Part shown: one piece after another, positions 14,692-22,798 of the stretch | Layout of the letters: every line of letters begins with the position of its first letter | Numbering within the stretch: position 1 is the first letter of the stretch | DNA from: Nitrososphaera sp. UBA210 | GTDB lineage: Archaea; Thermoproteota; Nitrososphaeria; Nitrososphaerales; Nitrososphaeraceae | Assembly: GCA_002494895.1 (NCBI GenBank) | Contig: DADA01000046.1 | Span: 1 to 27,186 of the forward strand | Direction of reading: 5' to 3' | Length of the DNA: 27,186 nucleotides | The notes under the pieces: generated by a model | Databases searched by the model: none | Told to the model about the DNA's origin: nothing | The model's input: only the letters and a program-made list of their open reading frames with translations | Made by a program: the position numbers and the translations under genes

Positions 14692-14708
14692 TTACCATTG
14701 TATGGTAA
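14692..14708. promoter_or_regulatory. palindromic operator candidate
   Basis: TTACCAT-TGT-ATGGTAA is a perfect 7-3-7 inverted repeat. A further direct copy of ACCATTG lies just upstream at 14683-14689. It covers the predicted transcription start, the usual place for an archaeal repressor site. No regulator gene is adjacent. Confidence 0.5.
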
Positions 14709-14714
14709 TAAAAA

Positions 14715-15176
14715 ATGGTCGACAAGACTACCGGAAAAGACGACGTAAGAACAACCGACGTGCGTGACGTGTATGACGCAGTGAGAGACAACGTAATCAG
14801 GACAGTAGACGAATTCGCGAAAGTTCAGCCGCAGTATTCACAGTCAATTTCTAACCTGCAGCTCGACTACATCCAGACGACAAAGAACATGATCCAGACC
14901 GCATTTTCTGCCCAGAAGCAGTTCGCAACCATCTGGAACGTTCCAGCAATGCCATATGGCGACCTATTCACAAGACAGTCCAACGAAATGACAAACAACG
15001 CCATCAGGTCTGTTGGCATCAACAACCAGCTGACAATCAACGCACTGGATGCAGCAAGAGAGAACCTAAAGATCTACAACAGGACAGTCGATGCAGTCAC
15101 CGACTTTTCCACCAACGTTGCAAAGGCCTGGACGAGTTTCTTCGCCCAGCAGCAAGCACAATTCACGAGACAGTAA
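14715..15176 (+). CDS. phasin-like helical protein
   Basis: The product is 153 residues, soluble, Asn/Gln-rich and almost entirely amphipathic helix. Repeating hydrophobic positions, the central FSAQKQFATIWNVP segment and a C-terminal AWTSFFAQQQAQFTRQ helix resemble phasins, which coat polyhydroxyalkanoate granules, but no specific motif proves it. Thaumarchaea of this group are known to carry polyhydroxyalkanoate synthase genes; none is in this window. It has a strong TATA box, an operator-like palindrome and a T-rich terminator, suggesting a highly or conditionally expressed single gene. Confidence 0.55.
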   Translation: MVDKTTGKDDVRTTDVRDVYDAVRDNVIRTVDEFAKVQPQYSQSISNLQLDYIQTTKNMIQTAFSAQKQFATIWNVPAMPYGDLFTRQSNEMTNNAIRSVGINNQLTINALDAARENLKIYNRTVDAVTDFSTNVAKAWTSFFAQQQAQFTRQ

Positions 15177-15184
15177 AGCCTGTC

Positions 15185-15206
15185 TCTCCCTCTTTTTCCC
15201 CTTTTG
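15185..15206 (+). terminator. T-rich terminator after the phasin-like gene
   Basis: Two pyrimidine tracts with T5 and T4 runs follow the stop by about ten bases, with no hairpin. This matches archaeal intrinsic termination signals. Confidence 0.5.
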
Positions 15207-15232
15207 TCGCAGGTTATCTTACAAGGCTTCAC

Positions 15233-15245
15233 AATTAATAAATAA
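15233..15245 (+). promoter_or_regulatory. TATA box of the ferredoxin gene
   Basis: AATTAATAAATAA lies 23-35 bases before the TTG at 15268 and supports that start over upstream in-frame codons inside the preceding gene. Confidence 0.55.
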
Positions 15246-15267
15246 GGTTGGAGCCCTAATATTCCAG

Positions 15268-15894
15268 TTGTCATCTGCCACTTTGAACGAGTATATCTGC
15301 GGAGACTGTGGGACACTTCTTCGCCACAGCAATCCGATTACACTGGAAAGCATGCGAGACGTTCATGATCAATTGTGCGTTGTCAAGCGGCAGAAAACTG
15401 CGGCTGCAGATGCTGCCAAGGCAGCGGCAGCTCCAAAGCCTGCGCCGGCAATGGCTGCGCCCTCAGCAAAGCCCGCGGCTGCCCCTACACCTGCAATGGC
15501 GGCTCCTACCGCCCCTGCAGCTGGTGGATCAACCACCATATCACTGTCAGGCACAGGCACCAGCTATGGCAAGGTCGAAGGTCCCATAGACCAGAAATTC
15601 AAGGAAAAAAGACAGGCCGCTGGTACATTCCAGGGCATCAAGGTATGGGGCCCGTATGACGCTCCAGGCCAGCTCGGCATCTGGGGCGAAGAAGTGTGTG
15701 TTGACTTTGACATCTGCGTCGCAGATGGAGCCTGCATCGAAGCTTGTCCAGTCAACGTGTATGAATGGCTAGAGACTCCCGGGCATCCGGCTTCGGACAA
15801 GAAGGCGTTTATGATTAGGGAAAAGGACTGCATATTCTGCATGGCATGCGAAAACGTCTGTCCTCCGCAGGCGGTAAAGATATTCCAGAAATGA
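15268..15894 (+). CDS. zinc-ribbon ferredoxin with two Fe-S clusters (Zfx type)
   Basis: The product is 208 residues from a TTG start. Residues about 9-40 form an N-terminal zinc-ribbon-like segment (CGDC, then a late Cys). An Ala/Pro-rich linker of about 50 residues follows. The C-terminal 110 residues are a dicluster ferredoxin: CVADGACIEACPVNVYEW, where the C-x5-C-x3-C-P pattern with Asp in place of a Cys fits the first, [3Fe-4S]-type site of Sulfolobus zinc ferredoxin, and CIFCMACENVCP for a [4Fe-4S] site. It would carry electrons for archaeal oxidoreductases. The linker and additional N-terminal ribbon are not part of the standard ferredoxin and make this an unusual fusion. Confidence 0.85.
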   Translation: MSSATLNEYICGDCGTLLRHSNPITLESMRDVHDQLCVVKRQKTAAADAAKAAAAPKPAPAMAAPSAKPAAAPTPAMAAPTAPAAGGSTTISLSGTGTSYGKVEGPIDQKFKEKRQAAGTFQGIKVWGPYDAPGQLGIWGEEVCVDFDICVADGACIEACPVNVYEWLETPGHPASDKKAFMIREKDCIFCMACENVCPPQAVKIFQK

Positions 15895-15906
15895 TGAATC
15901 CGGCGT

Positions 15907-15914
15907 CTTTAAAT
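15907..15914 (+). promoter_or_regulatory. TATA box of coaD
   Basis: CTTTAAAT lies 26-33 bases before the TTG start at 15940. Confidence 0.55.
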
Positions 15915-15939
15915 TGCGCATATCAATGAATCACTGACG

Positions 15940-16434
15940 TTGGTCGATAAACTGCCCCTGGTGGCTACTGGCGGCACTTTTGACGAAATCCATATTGGCC
16001 ATCTAGCCTTGCTTGCCAGGGCCTTTAGGGAAGGCAAGAAAGTCATCATCGGAGTTTCGAGCGACGATTTTGCCGCCCAGCGCGGAAAGAAACTTAACCA
16101 TAGTTTCGAGCAGCGCGTACATAAATTGAGGAACGTGATAAGGAAGGAGTTCGGGAATGTCACGTTCGAAATAGCAAAGCTGGACGGGGACTTTGGTCCC
16201 GCGGTTACTTCGGGAAATGTTGCCGCCCTGATAGCGAGCAAAGAGACGGAAGGCAAGGGCAATATGCTAAATGAAATGAGAGCAGGACGGGGATTAAGAC
16301 CGGTGCGGATAGTCACGGTAGATCTGGTGAGGGCCGAAGACGGCTCGCCCATCTCCTCGACACGTATGCGGGCTGGCGAAATAGATGGGCGGGGCAGGCT
16401 ACTGGCCCGCAAAGGACGTGTGGCGCGCAAATAG
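15940..16434 (+). CDS. coaD: archaeal phosphopantetheine adenylyltransferase
   Basis: The product is 164 residues from a TTG start. It makes dephospho-CoA from 4'-phosphopantetheine and ATP. The nucleotidyltransferase motif is seen at TGGTFDEIHIGHLALL near residue 10 (the archaeal form of the HxGH signature), and the C-terminal SPISSTRMRAGEID matches the ISSTxR ATP-binding motif. Its length and the eukaryote-like pattern fit the archaeal PPAT family rather than bacterial CoaD. A 51-base gap separates it from the next gene, and that gene shows no obvious TATA box, so the two may be co-transcribed. Confidence 0.9.
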   Translation: MVDKLPLVATGGTFDEIHIGHLALLARAFREGKKVIIGVSSDDFAAQRGKKLNHSFEQRVHKLRNVIRKEFGNVTFEIAKLDGDFGPAVTSGNVAALIASKETEGKGNMLNEMRAGRGLRPVRIVTVDLVRAEDGSPISSTRMRAGEIDGRGRLLARKGRVARK

Positions 16435-16485
16435 AATACGAGCGTCCGACGGTTACTGTCCGTTCAGCAAGCGATCAAATCAACA

Positions 16486-16869
16486 ATGTTTGATTATCTG
16501 GATTTTATCCCGTTCAGCAGAGCTCGGGTCATGTACCCGGAAACCCCCATAGATAACGCGTCGGGAAGAATAATATCAGGAGTTAGGAACCTGCGCGAAG
16601 GGCTCGATCCGGATGTGCTTGCCTACTGGTACAAGAGGATAGAGGACAGGTCGAGAGAGGTTGTTCCGTCACACCTGAAAGACAAGGTCCACTTCCAGCA
16701 GGACAGGATTTTGTGGATGAAGTTCAAGATGGACGTGTCAAAAAGGGCTGTGCCGCATGTCATGCAGGTAATAGAAGAATACATACCGATGATGCCGTAT
16801 TCCACCGGCCTGTATTTTCGTAAAGTCCAAGAAATATTGACGGACGAGATGAACAAGGAGCTTCGCTAG
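16486..16869 (+). CDS. conserved hypothetical protein
   Basis: The product is 127 residues, soluble, rich in Arg, Tyr and Met. It begins MFDYLDFIPFSRARVMYPET and has a helical centre and a C-terminal helix ending DEMNKELR. No named domain is recognised. It lies 51 bases after coaD on the same strand and has no obvious promoter of its own. It ends in a four-base overlap (CTAG) with the convergent gene after it. It could be a lineage-specific protein; no function is proposed. Confidence 0.6.
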   Translation: MFDYLDFIPFSRARVMYPETPIDNASGRIISGVRNLREGLDPDVLAYWYKRIEDRSREVVPSHLKDKVHFQQDRILWMKFKMDVSKRAVPHVMQVIEEYIPMMPYSTGLYFRKVQEILTDEMNKELR

Positions 16870-17150
16870 ACAAGATTTATCGTCGCCGTCGCGCCAAAAG
16901 ATTCGGTTGAGTCAATCTTCACCTTATCTTTCACAACATCATGTATAAGCTGCCTTAGCCTCTCAGCCGTGTCAGAGTCCTTTAGAACGACTGCGTGAGA
17001 TGAACGATCCTTCAGCTGTATGACTAGCTCGTTTCGGACGACTGCGCCAACGCCAGCTATCCAGACGGTGTCATCCCTCTGGATCGACATGAGGCTGGCA
17101 AGTTTTTCTGCCTCGTACCGATCTTCGCATTCAAATTTCATGGTCTTCAT
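16866..17150 (-). CDS. small hypothetical protein co-transcribed with trpS
   Basis: The product is 94 residues, predicted alternating strand and helix: a beta start (MKFECEDRYEAEKLASLM), a central VIQLKDRSSHAVVLKDSD and a last strand. Size and pattern resemble small ligand-binding or Pcc1-like folds (for example the KEOPS subunit Pcc1 pattern of F..E..EAE....S), but the resemblance is not strong enough to name it. Its start overlaps the end of the TrpRS gene by four bases, so translation is probably coupled. Confidence 0.55.
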   Translation of the reverse strand: MKTMKFECEDRYEAEKLASLMSIQRDDTVWIAGVGAVVRNELVIQLKDRSSHAVVLKDSDTAERLRQLIHDVVKDKVKIDSTESFGATATINLV

Positions 17151-18310
17151 TTTTCAAACGGCTTTTCGTCGTACATGAACTTGTCAACGACATCCTTGGC
17201 CTTTTCGCGCCGCTTCTTGAACTCGATCATAAACGGCTTGGCGCTCTTTGCCAGATCGGACTTGCATTCGCCGCACAAGAGATTGCCACTCTTGCACTTG
17301 AGCATGCGTTCATCCGACTGCTTCTCGGTATCGAAAAAGTATCGCAAGTACCAGAAAACCGGGCATCCCAGCGCATTAGCGCCCAGCTGACGCTGCAATG
17401 CAACTGTAGGCTGCCCGCCGGTAAATGCTGTGGAAACCTTCTTTTCGACCGTCTCAGGATCGTCTGTCGTAAATATCGCTGTCTCTGGCCTTGATGACGA
17501 CATCTTGCCCAGCATGCCGAGACCCGGCAGGAATTTGCTGTGTATCTGAGCAGGCTTGTAATATCCCATCCTGTCAGCCACGTCCCGCGTCATGCGCCAG
17601 TACGGATCCTGATCAATTGCGGCCGGAATCAGAACAGGGACGGGCTTGTTTTCGATCACTGAAGGCAAGAAGCAAGGCGCCGCCTGCACCGGAGGGAACC
17701 CTATCATGCCGATGTTTGTAGAGTTGTTAAATCCAAAGACGGCTTTGGCGGTTGAAAACGTAATCCGTTTCGCCACTTCAGTGGCGATAGGATAGAGGTG
17801 CTGGATGTGCTTTGTGTCCACTATTATCCTTGTCTTGCGCGGGTCAAAGCCAATGGCGATGATATCCAGGATATTTTCGTACGTGAATCTCTCGATCTGT
17901 TCGCGCGTCCTGTCCTGGCCAAAAAAGAACTTTTCGTCATCAGTGAGCTGGAAAAGCAATTTTGAATCGAACTTGTCCTGAAGGTATTTTGTAAAGATCC
18001 AGGGCATGATGTGGCCCATGTGCACCATGCCCGATGGCCCCCTGCCGGTGTAGAGGTAAAAATTCTCCCCTTTTGCCTTTCTGTCGAGTATCCAGTCAAA
18101 ATCGCGATGCGAGAAAAAGTATCCGAGCTTTAGCATTGGGTGGATCTCGCCTGTCAATTTCTTGACGGTCTGTAAAAGATCAGGGCCTATCGGCTGTGTG
18201 CCGAATTTTTCGATCAGTTTCCCATAGTCTACTTCTCCCTCGACCTCCCAGGGCGTAACCTTAAAGTCACCATGTGGACCTCCCTGATCAGTATTGTCGG
18301 TCTGACCCAT
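17147..18310 (-). CDS. trpS: tryptophanyl-tRNA synthetase
   Basis: The product is 387 residues, the usual length of the archaeal/eukaryotic type. The class I signatures are HMGH at 97-100 (within TGRGPSGMVHMGHIMPW) and KMSSS at 269-273. Conserved blocks include LLFQLTDDEKFFF and the IDQDPYWRMTRDVADRMGY segment. It charges tRNA-Trp. It is first in a two-gene operon with the 94-residue protein and divergent from pheS across a 59-base spacer with a palindromic TATA region. Confidence 0.95.
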   Translation of the reverse strand: MGQTDNTDQGGPHGDFKVTPWEVEGEVDYGKLIEKFGTQPIGPDLLQTVKKLTGEIHPMLKLGYFFSHRDFDWILDRKAKGENFYLYTGRGPSGMVHMGHIMPWIFTKYLQDKFDSKLLFQLTDDEKFFFGQDRTREQIERFTYENILDIIAIGFDPRKTRIIVDTKHIQHLYPIATEVAKRITFSTAKAVFGFNNSTNIGMIGFPPVQAAPCFLPSVIENKPVPVLIPAAIDQDPYWRMTRDVADRMGYYKPAQIHSKFLPGLGMLGKMSSSRPETAIFTTDDPETVEKKVSTAFTGGQPTVALQRQLGANALGCPVFWYLRYFFDTEKQSDERMLKCKSGNLLCGECKSDLAKSAKPFMIEFKKRREKAKDVVDKFMYDEKPFEK

Positions 18311-18328
18311 CGATGTCGCAGAATTCCC

Positions 18329-18340
18329 TTAAACGTTTAA
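18329..18340. promoter_or_regulatory. shared divergent promoter of trpS and pheS
   Basis: TTAAACGTTTAA is a perfect 12-base palindrome in the 59-base spacer. It lies 18-30 bases before the trpS start at 18310 and is followed by AAAAG, giving a second TATA-like stretch 26-35 bases before the pheS start at 18370. One A/T island thus seems to serve both directions. Confidence 0.5.
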
Positions 18341-18369
18341 AAAGTGTTTTACTATCACAACCTTGACCA

Positions 18370-19854
18370 ATGAGTGGAAGCGCTCCGCTTCATCCGATCG
18401 AGCGGGACATACTCAAGTCATTGGCTGAAGCAGGTTCGATGCCGATCGAAAAACTCGTCTCTATAACCCATCTCGACATTGATCAGGTAAGGAGAGGGGT
18501 CGAGTGGCTCAAGTTCAAGAGCATGATATCTGTCGAAGAGTCTTCTTCCTTCATTGTTTCGCTTACCCAGCGGGGGCAGGATGCCGCTGAGTCAGGGCTT
18601 CCAGAGCGCAAACTTGTAGGCGCCATGAAGGGCGGTACCGATACGGTTGAGAGGGTTCTTCAGAGCGGTGTGCTCAACAAAGATGAAGTTAACGCTGCAG
18701 TTTCTGCTGCGAGGCGAAACGGGTGGATAAAGTTCTCGGACGGAGGAAGGATGACTGTTTCAGGCGCTGAAGGCCACTCACCCGAAGAATCGATTCTACA
18801 GAAATTGCGGAATGGCAGTGCGGAGCTGGCGGCGCTAGAAGAAGAGGAAAGACGCGCCGTGGAGCTCTTGAAAAAAAGACCTGACTACATTACACTAAAG
18901 GAAGCAAAGCAGACGCGAATTTCCATCACGCCGGCCGGGAAAGAAGTGCTTCGGAAATTGGATGCGGGCCACACGGAACGCAAGCTCACGACGGAGATGA
19001 TAACATCCGGGAGATGGAGAGATGTAACGCTGGGCCCACTCGATGTAGAGGCTCCGGCGCCAGCCGCGTATCCCGGCAGGAGCCATCCACTTGTCAACAT
19101 TATCGATGAGGTAAAGGAGATCTTTGTGGGCCTGGGCTTTGAGGAGATCGACGGGGACATGGTACAATCGGGATTCTGGAATTTTGACGCCCTCTTTATC
19201 CCGCAGGATCATCCCGCCAGAGAGATGCAGGACACGTTTTATGTTTCAGGTCATAGGCAGAAAGTTCCTGCAACCAAGGACCAGCTGCGAAAGGTTGCCG
19301 AGGTTCAAGATAGCGGCTGGGGGAGCGGATGGAAGTTGGCCGAAGCAGAGAGGATGGTTCTGCGAACCCACACCACACCTGTTACCCTCAGGCAGCTAGC
19401 TGCCACAAAACCGGATGTTGCCCGATTTTTTTCAGTGGGCAGGGTCTTTAGAAACGAAAAGCCATCCTACAAACATCTCGTCGAGTTCAATCAGGTTGAA
19501 GGCGTCGCTACTGCCCCAGGCTTGTCACTCCGCGATTTGATGGGGCTTCAAAGGGAATTCTATGCAAAGATGGGCATTCGGAAAGTAAAGTTCTGGCCCA
19601 CCTTCTTTCCATATACCGAACCCTCGCTACAGAGCATGGTCTACAATGAAAATCTGCACAAGTGGGTGGAGCTTTTTGGCATGGGTATCTTTCGGCCGGA
19701 AGTGACACGGCCACTTGGGATCAGAAATCCGGTCCTTGCCTGGGGCGGTGGTATCGAGAGGATTGCAATGCTGAGGTTTGGCCTGTACGACGTGCGCGAG
19801 CTCTATGGCAACAGGCTATCATGGCTAAGGGGCGTACCAAGATGCCAGTTGTGA
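18370..19854 (+). CDS. pheS: phenylalanyl-tRNA synthetase alpha subunit
   Basis: The product is 494 residues with N-terminal winged-helix domains as in archaeal/eukaryotic PheRS alpha. The class II core has motif 2 (GRVFRNEKPSYKHLVEFNQ) and motif 3 (LAWGGGIERIAMLRFG), and a characteristic RTHTTPVTLRQL segment that binds substrate. It makes a heterotetramer with PheT. The PheT start lies within the last 13-34 bases of this gene, so the two are translationally coupled. No truncation is seen. Confidence 0.95.
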   Translation: MSGSAPLHPIERDILKSLAEAGSMPIEKLVSITHLDIDQVRRGVEWLKFKSMISVEESSSFIVSLTQRGQDAAESGLPERKLVGAMKGGTDTVERVLQSGVLNKDEVNAAVSAARRNGWIKFSDGGRMTVSGAEGHSPEESILQKLRNGSAELAALEEEERRAVELLKKRPDYITLKEAKQTRISITPAGKEVLRKLDAGHTERKLTTEMITSGRWRDVTLGPLDVEAPAPAAYPGRSHPLVNIIDEVKEIFVGLGFEEIDGDMVQSGFWNFDALFIPQDHPAREMQDTFYVSGHRQKVPATKDQLRKVAEVQDSGWGSGWKLAEAERMVLRTHTTPVTLRQLAATKPDVARFFSVGRVFRNEKPSYKHLVEFNQVEGVATAPGLSLRDLMGLQREFYAKMGIRKVKFWPTFFPYTEPSLQSMVYNENLHKWVELFGMGIFRPEVTRPLGIRNPVLAWGGGIERIAMLRFGLYDVRELYGNRLSWLRGVPRCQL

Positions 19855-21500
19855 ATATGGAGTCAGGCAGGCTGGCCAAACTCATTCCAAACGTTTCGCG
19901 CGAGAAGGTGCTGGAGATGCTCCCGTTTGCCGGATTGGACATTGAGGGTGTTGATGACCATGGCATAAGAGTGGAGTATAATCCCAACAGGCCGGACTTT
20001 TCTACAGATCTTGGAATCGTCAGGGCCATTCGTGGTCTGCTGGAAATACAACTCGGGACGCCCAGGTTGAAGCTTGCCAAGAAAAAAGGTCATTCGATTC
20101 TGGTAACCAAGCATGTCAGGAAGGTACGGCCTGTCATCGTGGCACTTGTTGCAAGCGGTGGCAGACTGGATGATGAAACCATAAGGCAGATGATAGCGAT
20201 GCAGGAGGACCTACACAACGGCATCGGCCGGCGGCGCAGAAAGGCATCGATCGGCTTGCACGACTTGGACACCATCAGTTTCCCCCTTACCTACACGGCT
20301 GTCAACGATGACTATTCATTCACTCCACTTGGCGGATCGTCTCATCGGACCATAGCTCAGATACTGCGAGAAACAGAAACAGGGAGACAGTACGGGAACC
20401 TCGTACGTGGGTTTGACGTGTATCCACTTTTGATCGACAAGAATGACACTGTCCTTTCAATGCCCCCTGTCATCAACGGCGATTCAACTCGCGTTGGTTT
20501 GAAAACGCGCAACATTCTGGTCGAAGTTACGGGGACTGACAAAAGGGGTTCAGACGACGTGCTTGCAGTAATAGCCATGACTCTGGCTGACGCTGGATTC
20601 AATATAGGCACCGTGACAATAGTCGGCGGCGGGAAGAGAATTGAAACCCCCCAGATGGAGCCGACTAAAATCATTGCAGACGCCAAGTACCTAAGTCAAG
20701 TCATGGGCATCGATCTTGGCTCAAAGCAGATCATACGATGCCTGAGGAAAAGCAGGCTCGATGCAGCTGCCAGAGGGAACAGGATCGTCTGCATGGTGCC
20801 GCGCTACCGAACAGACATGTCGCATCCTGTTGACGTCGCAGAAGAAGTTGCATTAGGGTATGGAATCTACAACCTGAAACCCTCATTCCCGCCAGCGTCG
20901 ACGGCAGGCCAAAAGAGTTCGCTGACAAACCACCTTTCAGCGGTAAGGGAAACCCTGGTCGGCCACGGAATGATAGAATCGCTTGGCTTTTCACTGACCG
21001 GCCGCCAAGTCCAGTATGAGTTATTCGATCGGAGTTCCGAGAACGCGTTACAGGTTGAAGGACCAAAGAGCGCCGAACACCAAATCCTTCGCGATTCGCT
21101 CATCCCATCCCTCCTATTTGCGCTCTCCCGAAACGTGCATGAAGAGTATCCGCAGCCGCTCTTTGAAATCGGAAAAGCGTTTCACAGAGACGGAGACATT
21201 CGCGAATCATGGAACATTGCCGCTGCTGTTGCACATGTGGATGCAAGCTATACTGAAATAATGTCCATCTCGCAGTCTTTGCTGCGAACGTGCTTTGGTA
21301 AAGAAATGCAGGCCAAATCCTCGCAGAATCCCTTCTTTATCCCTGGAAGGTCTGCCGAAATAGTGGTAGATGGGACAAGTGCAGGAGCTATTGGAGAAAT
21401 AGCCCCGGCTGCCCTTGCTAGTATGAAGCTCAGGGTTCCGGTGGCGGCCTTTGAGATCGACCTTACCAAGATACTGCATGACAAAGGACAAATACCCTGA
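19842..21500 (+). CDS. pheT: phenylalanyl-tRNA synthetase beta subunit
   Basis: The product is 552 residues if it starts at the ATG at 19842 (MPVVNMESGRLAKLIP), which best matches the family's N-terminus; an ATG seven codons earlier at 19821 is also possible. Visible are the B3/4-type tRNA-binding region (RPVIVALVASGG, then DLDTISFPLTYTAV), a B5 domain (TKIIADAKYLSQVMGIDLGSKQIIRCLRKS) and the C-terminal catalytic-core-like part (PQPLFEIGKAFHRDGD). The beta subunit positions tRNA and edits misactivated tyrosine. It has the short archaeal form without the extra bacterial C-terminal RNP domain. Confidence 0.93.
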   Translation: MPVVNMESGRLAKLIPNVSREKVLEMLPFAGLDIEGVDDHGIRVEYNPNRPDFSTDLGIVRAIRGLLEIQLGTPRLKLAKKKGHSILVTKHVRKVRPVIVALVASGGRLDDETIRQMIAMQEDLHNGIGRRRRKASIGLHDLDTISFPLTYTAVNDDYSFTPLGGSSHRTIAQILRETETGRQYGNLVRGFDVYPLLIDKNDTVLSMPPVINGDSTRVGLKTRNILVEVTGTDKRGSDDVLAVIAMTLADAGFNIGTVTIVGGGKRIETPQMEPTKIIADAKYLSQVMGIDLGSKQIIRCLRKSRLDAAARGNRIVCMVPRYRTDMSHPVDVAEEVALGYGIYNLKPSFPPASTAGQKSSLTNHLSAVRETLVGHGMIESLGFSLTGRQVQYELFDRSSENALQVEGPKSAEHQILRDSLIPSLLFALSRNVHEEYPQPLFEIGKAFHRDGDIRESWNIAAAVAHVDASYTEIMSISQSLLRTCFGKEMQAKSSQNPFFIPGRSAEIVVDGTSAGAIGEIAPAALASMKLRVPVAAFEIDLTKILHDKGQIP

Positions 21501-21597
21501 TCGCTAATGGGATGTACCCCGTTATAGAGCACGCAGAGGATAAAGCTATTGGCTAACCCGTGACAGCGTGTGGGTCAGAGGCGGGGCACATCATCAT

Positions 21598-21605
21598 TTT
21601 TATAC
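21598..21605 (+). promoter_or_regulatory. TATA box of the PP-loop gene
   Basis: TTTTATAC lies 26-33 bases before the ATG at 21631. It supports that ATG over a GTG 63 bases upstream. Confidence 0.6.
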
Positions 21606-21630
21606 CGTTCCTTCGGACAAACGCTATCCC

Positions 21631-22662
21631 ATGTCTGAAAACGACGAAGGGCGGAAGGAAAAACCAAAGGCCGTTGCGTTGCTGTCAGGCGGGCTAGACA
21701 GCAGTCTGGCTGTGCGGATGATGCTAAATCAGGGAGTCGATGTCGAAGCCGTTGCCATAAAGACTCCATTCTGCGATTTTGACTGCGGCAAGGGTTGCGG
21801 CCACCGCGTCAAGGAAGTAGCGGACGAATTAGGAATCAAACTAAAGACCGTTTATTTCGGCGAGGAGTATCTGCAGATGCTGAAGAACCCCAAGCATGGT
21901 TATGGATCGGGCATGAACCCGTGCATAGATTGCCGTGGCATGATGTATGGCGCAGCAAAAGATCACATGAAAAAGATCGGAGCTGATTTCATTATCACCG
22001 GAGAGGTGCTGTTCCAGCGACCCATGAGCCAGAATGAAAATGCGCTTCATATTATTGAAAAAGAGGCGGACCTTGCCGGCAAGGTGCTGAGACCGCTCTC
22101 TGCAAAGCATTTGCCCCCAACCGATGCAGAGAATTCCGGATTGATCAGGCGGGAAAATATGGGCGAAATCAAAGGCAGGTCAAGGAAAGGCCAGCTAGCA
22201 ATGGCAAAGCAGTTTGGAATCGCGGATCCGCCAAACGCAGCCGGAGGCTGCCTTTTGACCGATCCTGCTTTTTCAGTACGCATCAAGGACGCCATGGATC
22301 ATGCGGATGGCATTCCTACGCTCAATGATATAGACCTGCTCAAGGTGGGAAGGCACTTCAGGATTACGGAAGATTCAAAGCTGGTGGTGGGAAGGAACCA
22401 GGAAGAAAACGAAATCATCAAGTCACTTGCCATGCCGGATGACATTGTCATAGAAGCGCTGGACTATGTTGGCCCAACCAGCTTGCTGCGATCAAAGGCC
22501 CGTGATGAGTCCATCCTGCCAAGATGCCTGTCCATAGCGCTAAGATACTCTGACGCACCAAAGGATGCGGAGTCAGAGCTCAGGGTTTTCCAGAATGGCG
22601 AGGAAAAAATAGTTGCCGCTCATCCAGCCGCCAATTCTGAATTCGAAAACTTGCGGATCTGA
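21631..22662 (+). CDS. PP-loop ATP pyrophosphatase, predicted tRNA thiolation enzyme (ThiI/MnmA-like)
   Basis: The product is 343 residues. The PP-loop SGGLDSSLAVRMM is near residue 20, followed by a cysteine cluster (CDFDCGKGCGHR at about 49-60) and NPCIDCRGMMYGAAK at about 91-105, as in proteins of the ThiI/MnmA superfamily often annotated as tRNA thiouridylases. Further conserved blocks are ITGEVLFQRPMSQN, LRPLSAKHLPPT, and AAGGCLLTDPAF. It lacks an N-terminal THUMP domain. The cysteines could bind a Fe-S cluster or carry a persulfide (inference). The tRNA position it modifies cannot be told from sequence. Confidence 0.8.
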   Translation: MSENDEGRKEKPKAVALLSGGLDSSLAVRMMLNQGVDVEAVAIKTPFCDFDCGKGCGHRVKEVADELGIKLKTVYFGEEYLQMLKNPKHGYGSGMNPCIDCRGMMYGAAKDHMKKIGADFIITGEVLFQRPMSQNENALHIIEKEADLAGKVLRPLSAKHLPPTDAENSGLIRRENMGEIKGRSRKGQLAMAKQFGIADPPNAAGGCLLTDPAFSVRIKDAMDHADGIPTLNDIDLLKVGRHFRITEDSKLVVGRNQEENEIIKSLAMPDDIVIEALDYVGPTSLLRSKARDESILPRCLSIALRYSDAPKDAESELRVFQNGEEKIVAAHPAANSEFENLRI

Positions 22663-22798
22663 CAACTCTATTCGTGCCCAAGATTGGCAATTATTTTGTA
22701 GAATTATTCTATCCAGCTAAAATCCACTATTGAGTGAATGAGATTTGACCACCATGACTATTGACCACGCGTGAGAATCTCAACTGCAATTCACCTAG

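Noticed and set aside
14683..14708. Direct and inverted ACCATTG copies as a mini CRISPR or iteron
   Set aside because: Only two or three half-sites without spacers; an operator fits better.
15091..15267. Upstream extension of the ferredoxin reading into the phasin-like gene
   Set aside because: It overlaps a real gene in another frame; TTG at 15268 sits correctly behind a TATA box.
19662..19841. An in-frame upstream extension of pheT inside pheS
   Set aside because: It would overlap pheS by 190 bases and has no PheT similarity; the family N-terminus begins at MPVV (19842).
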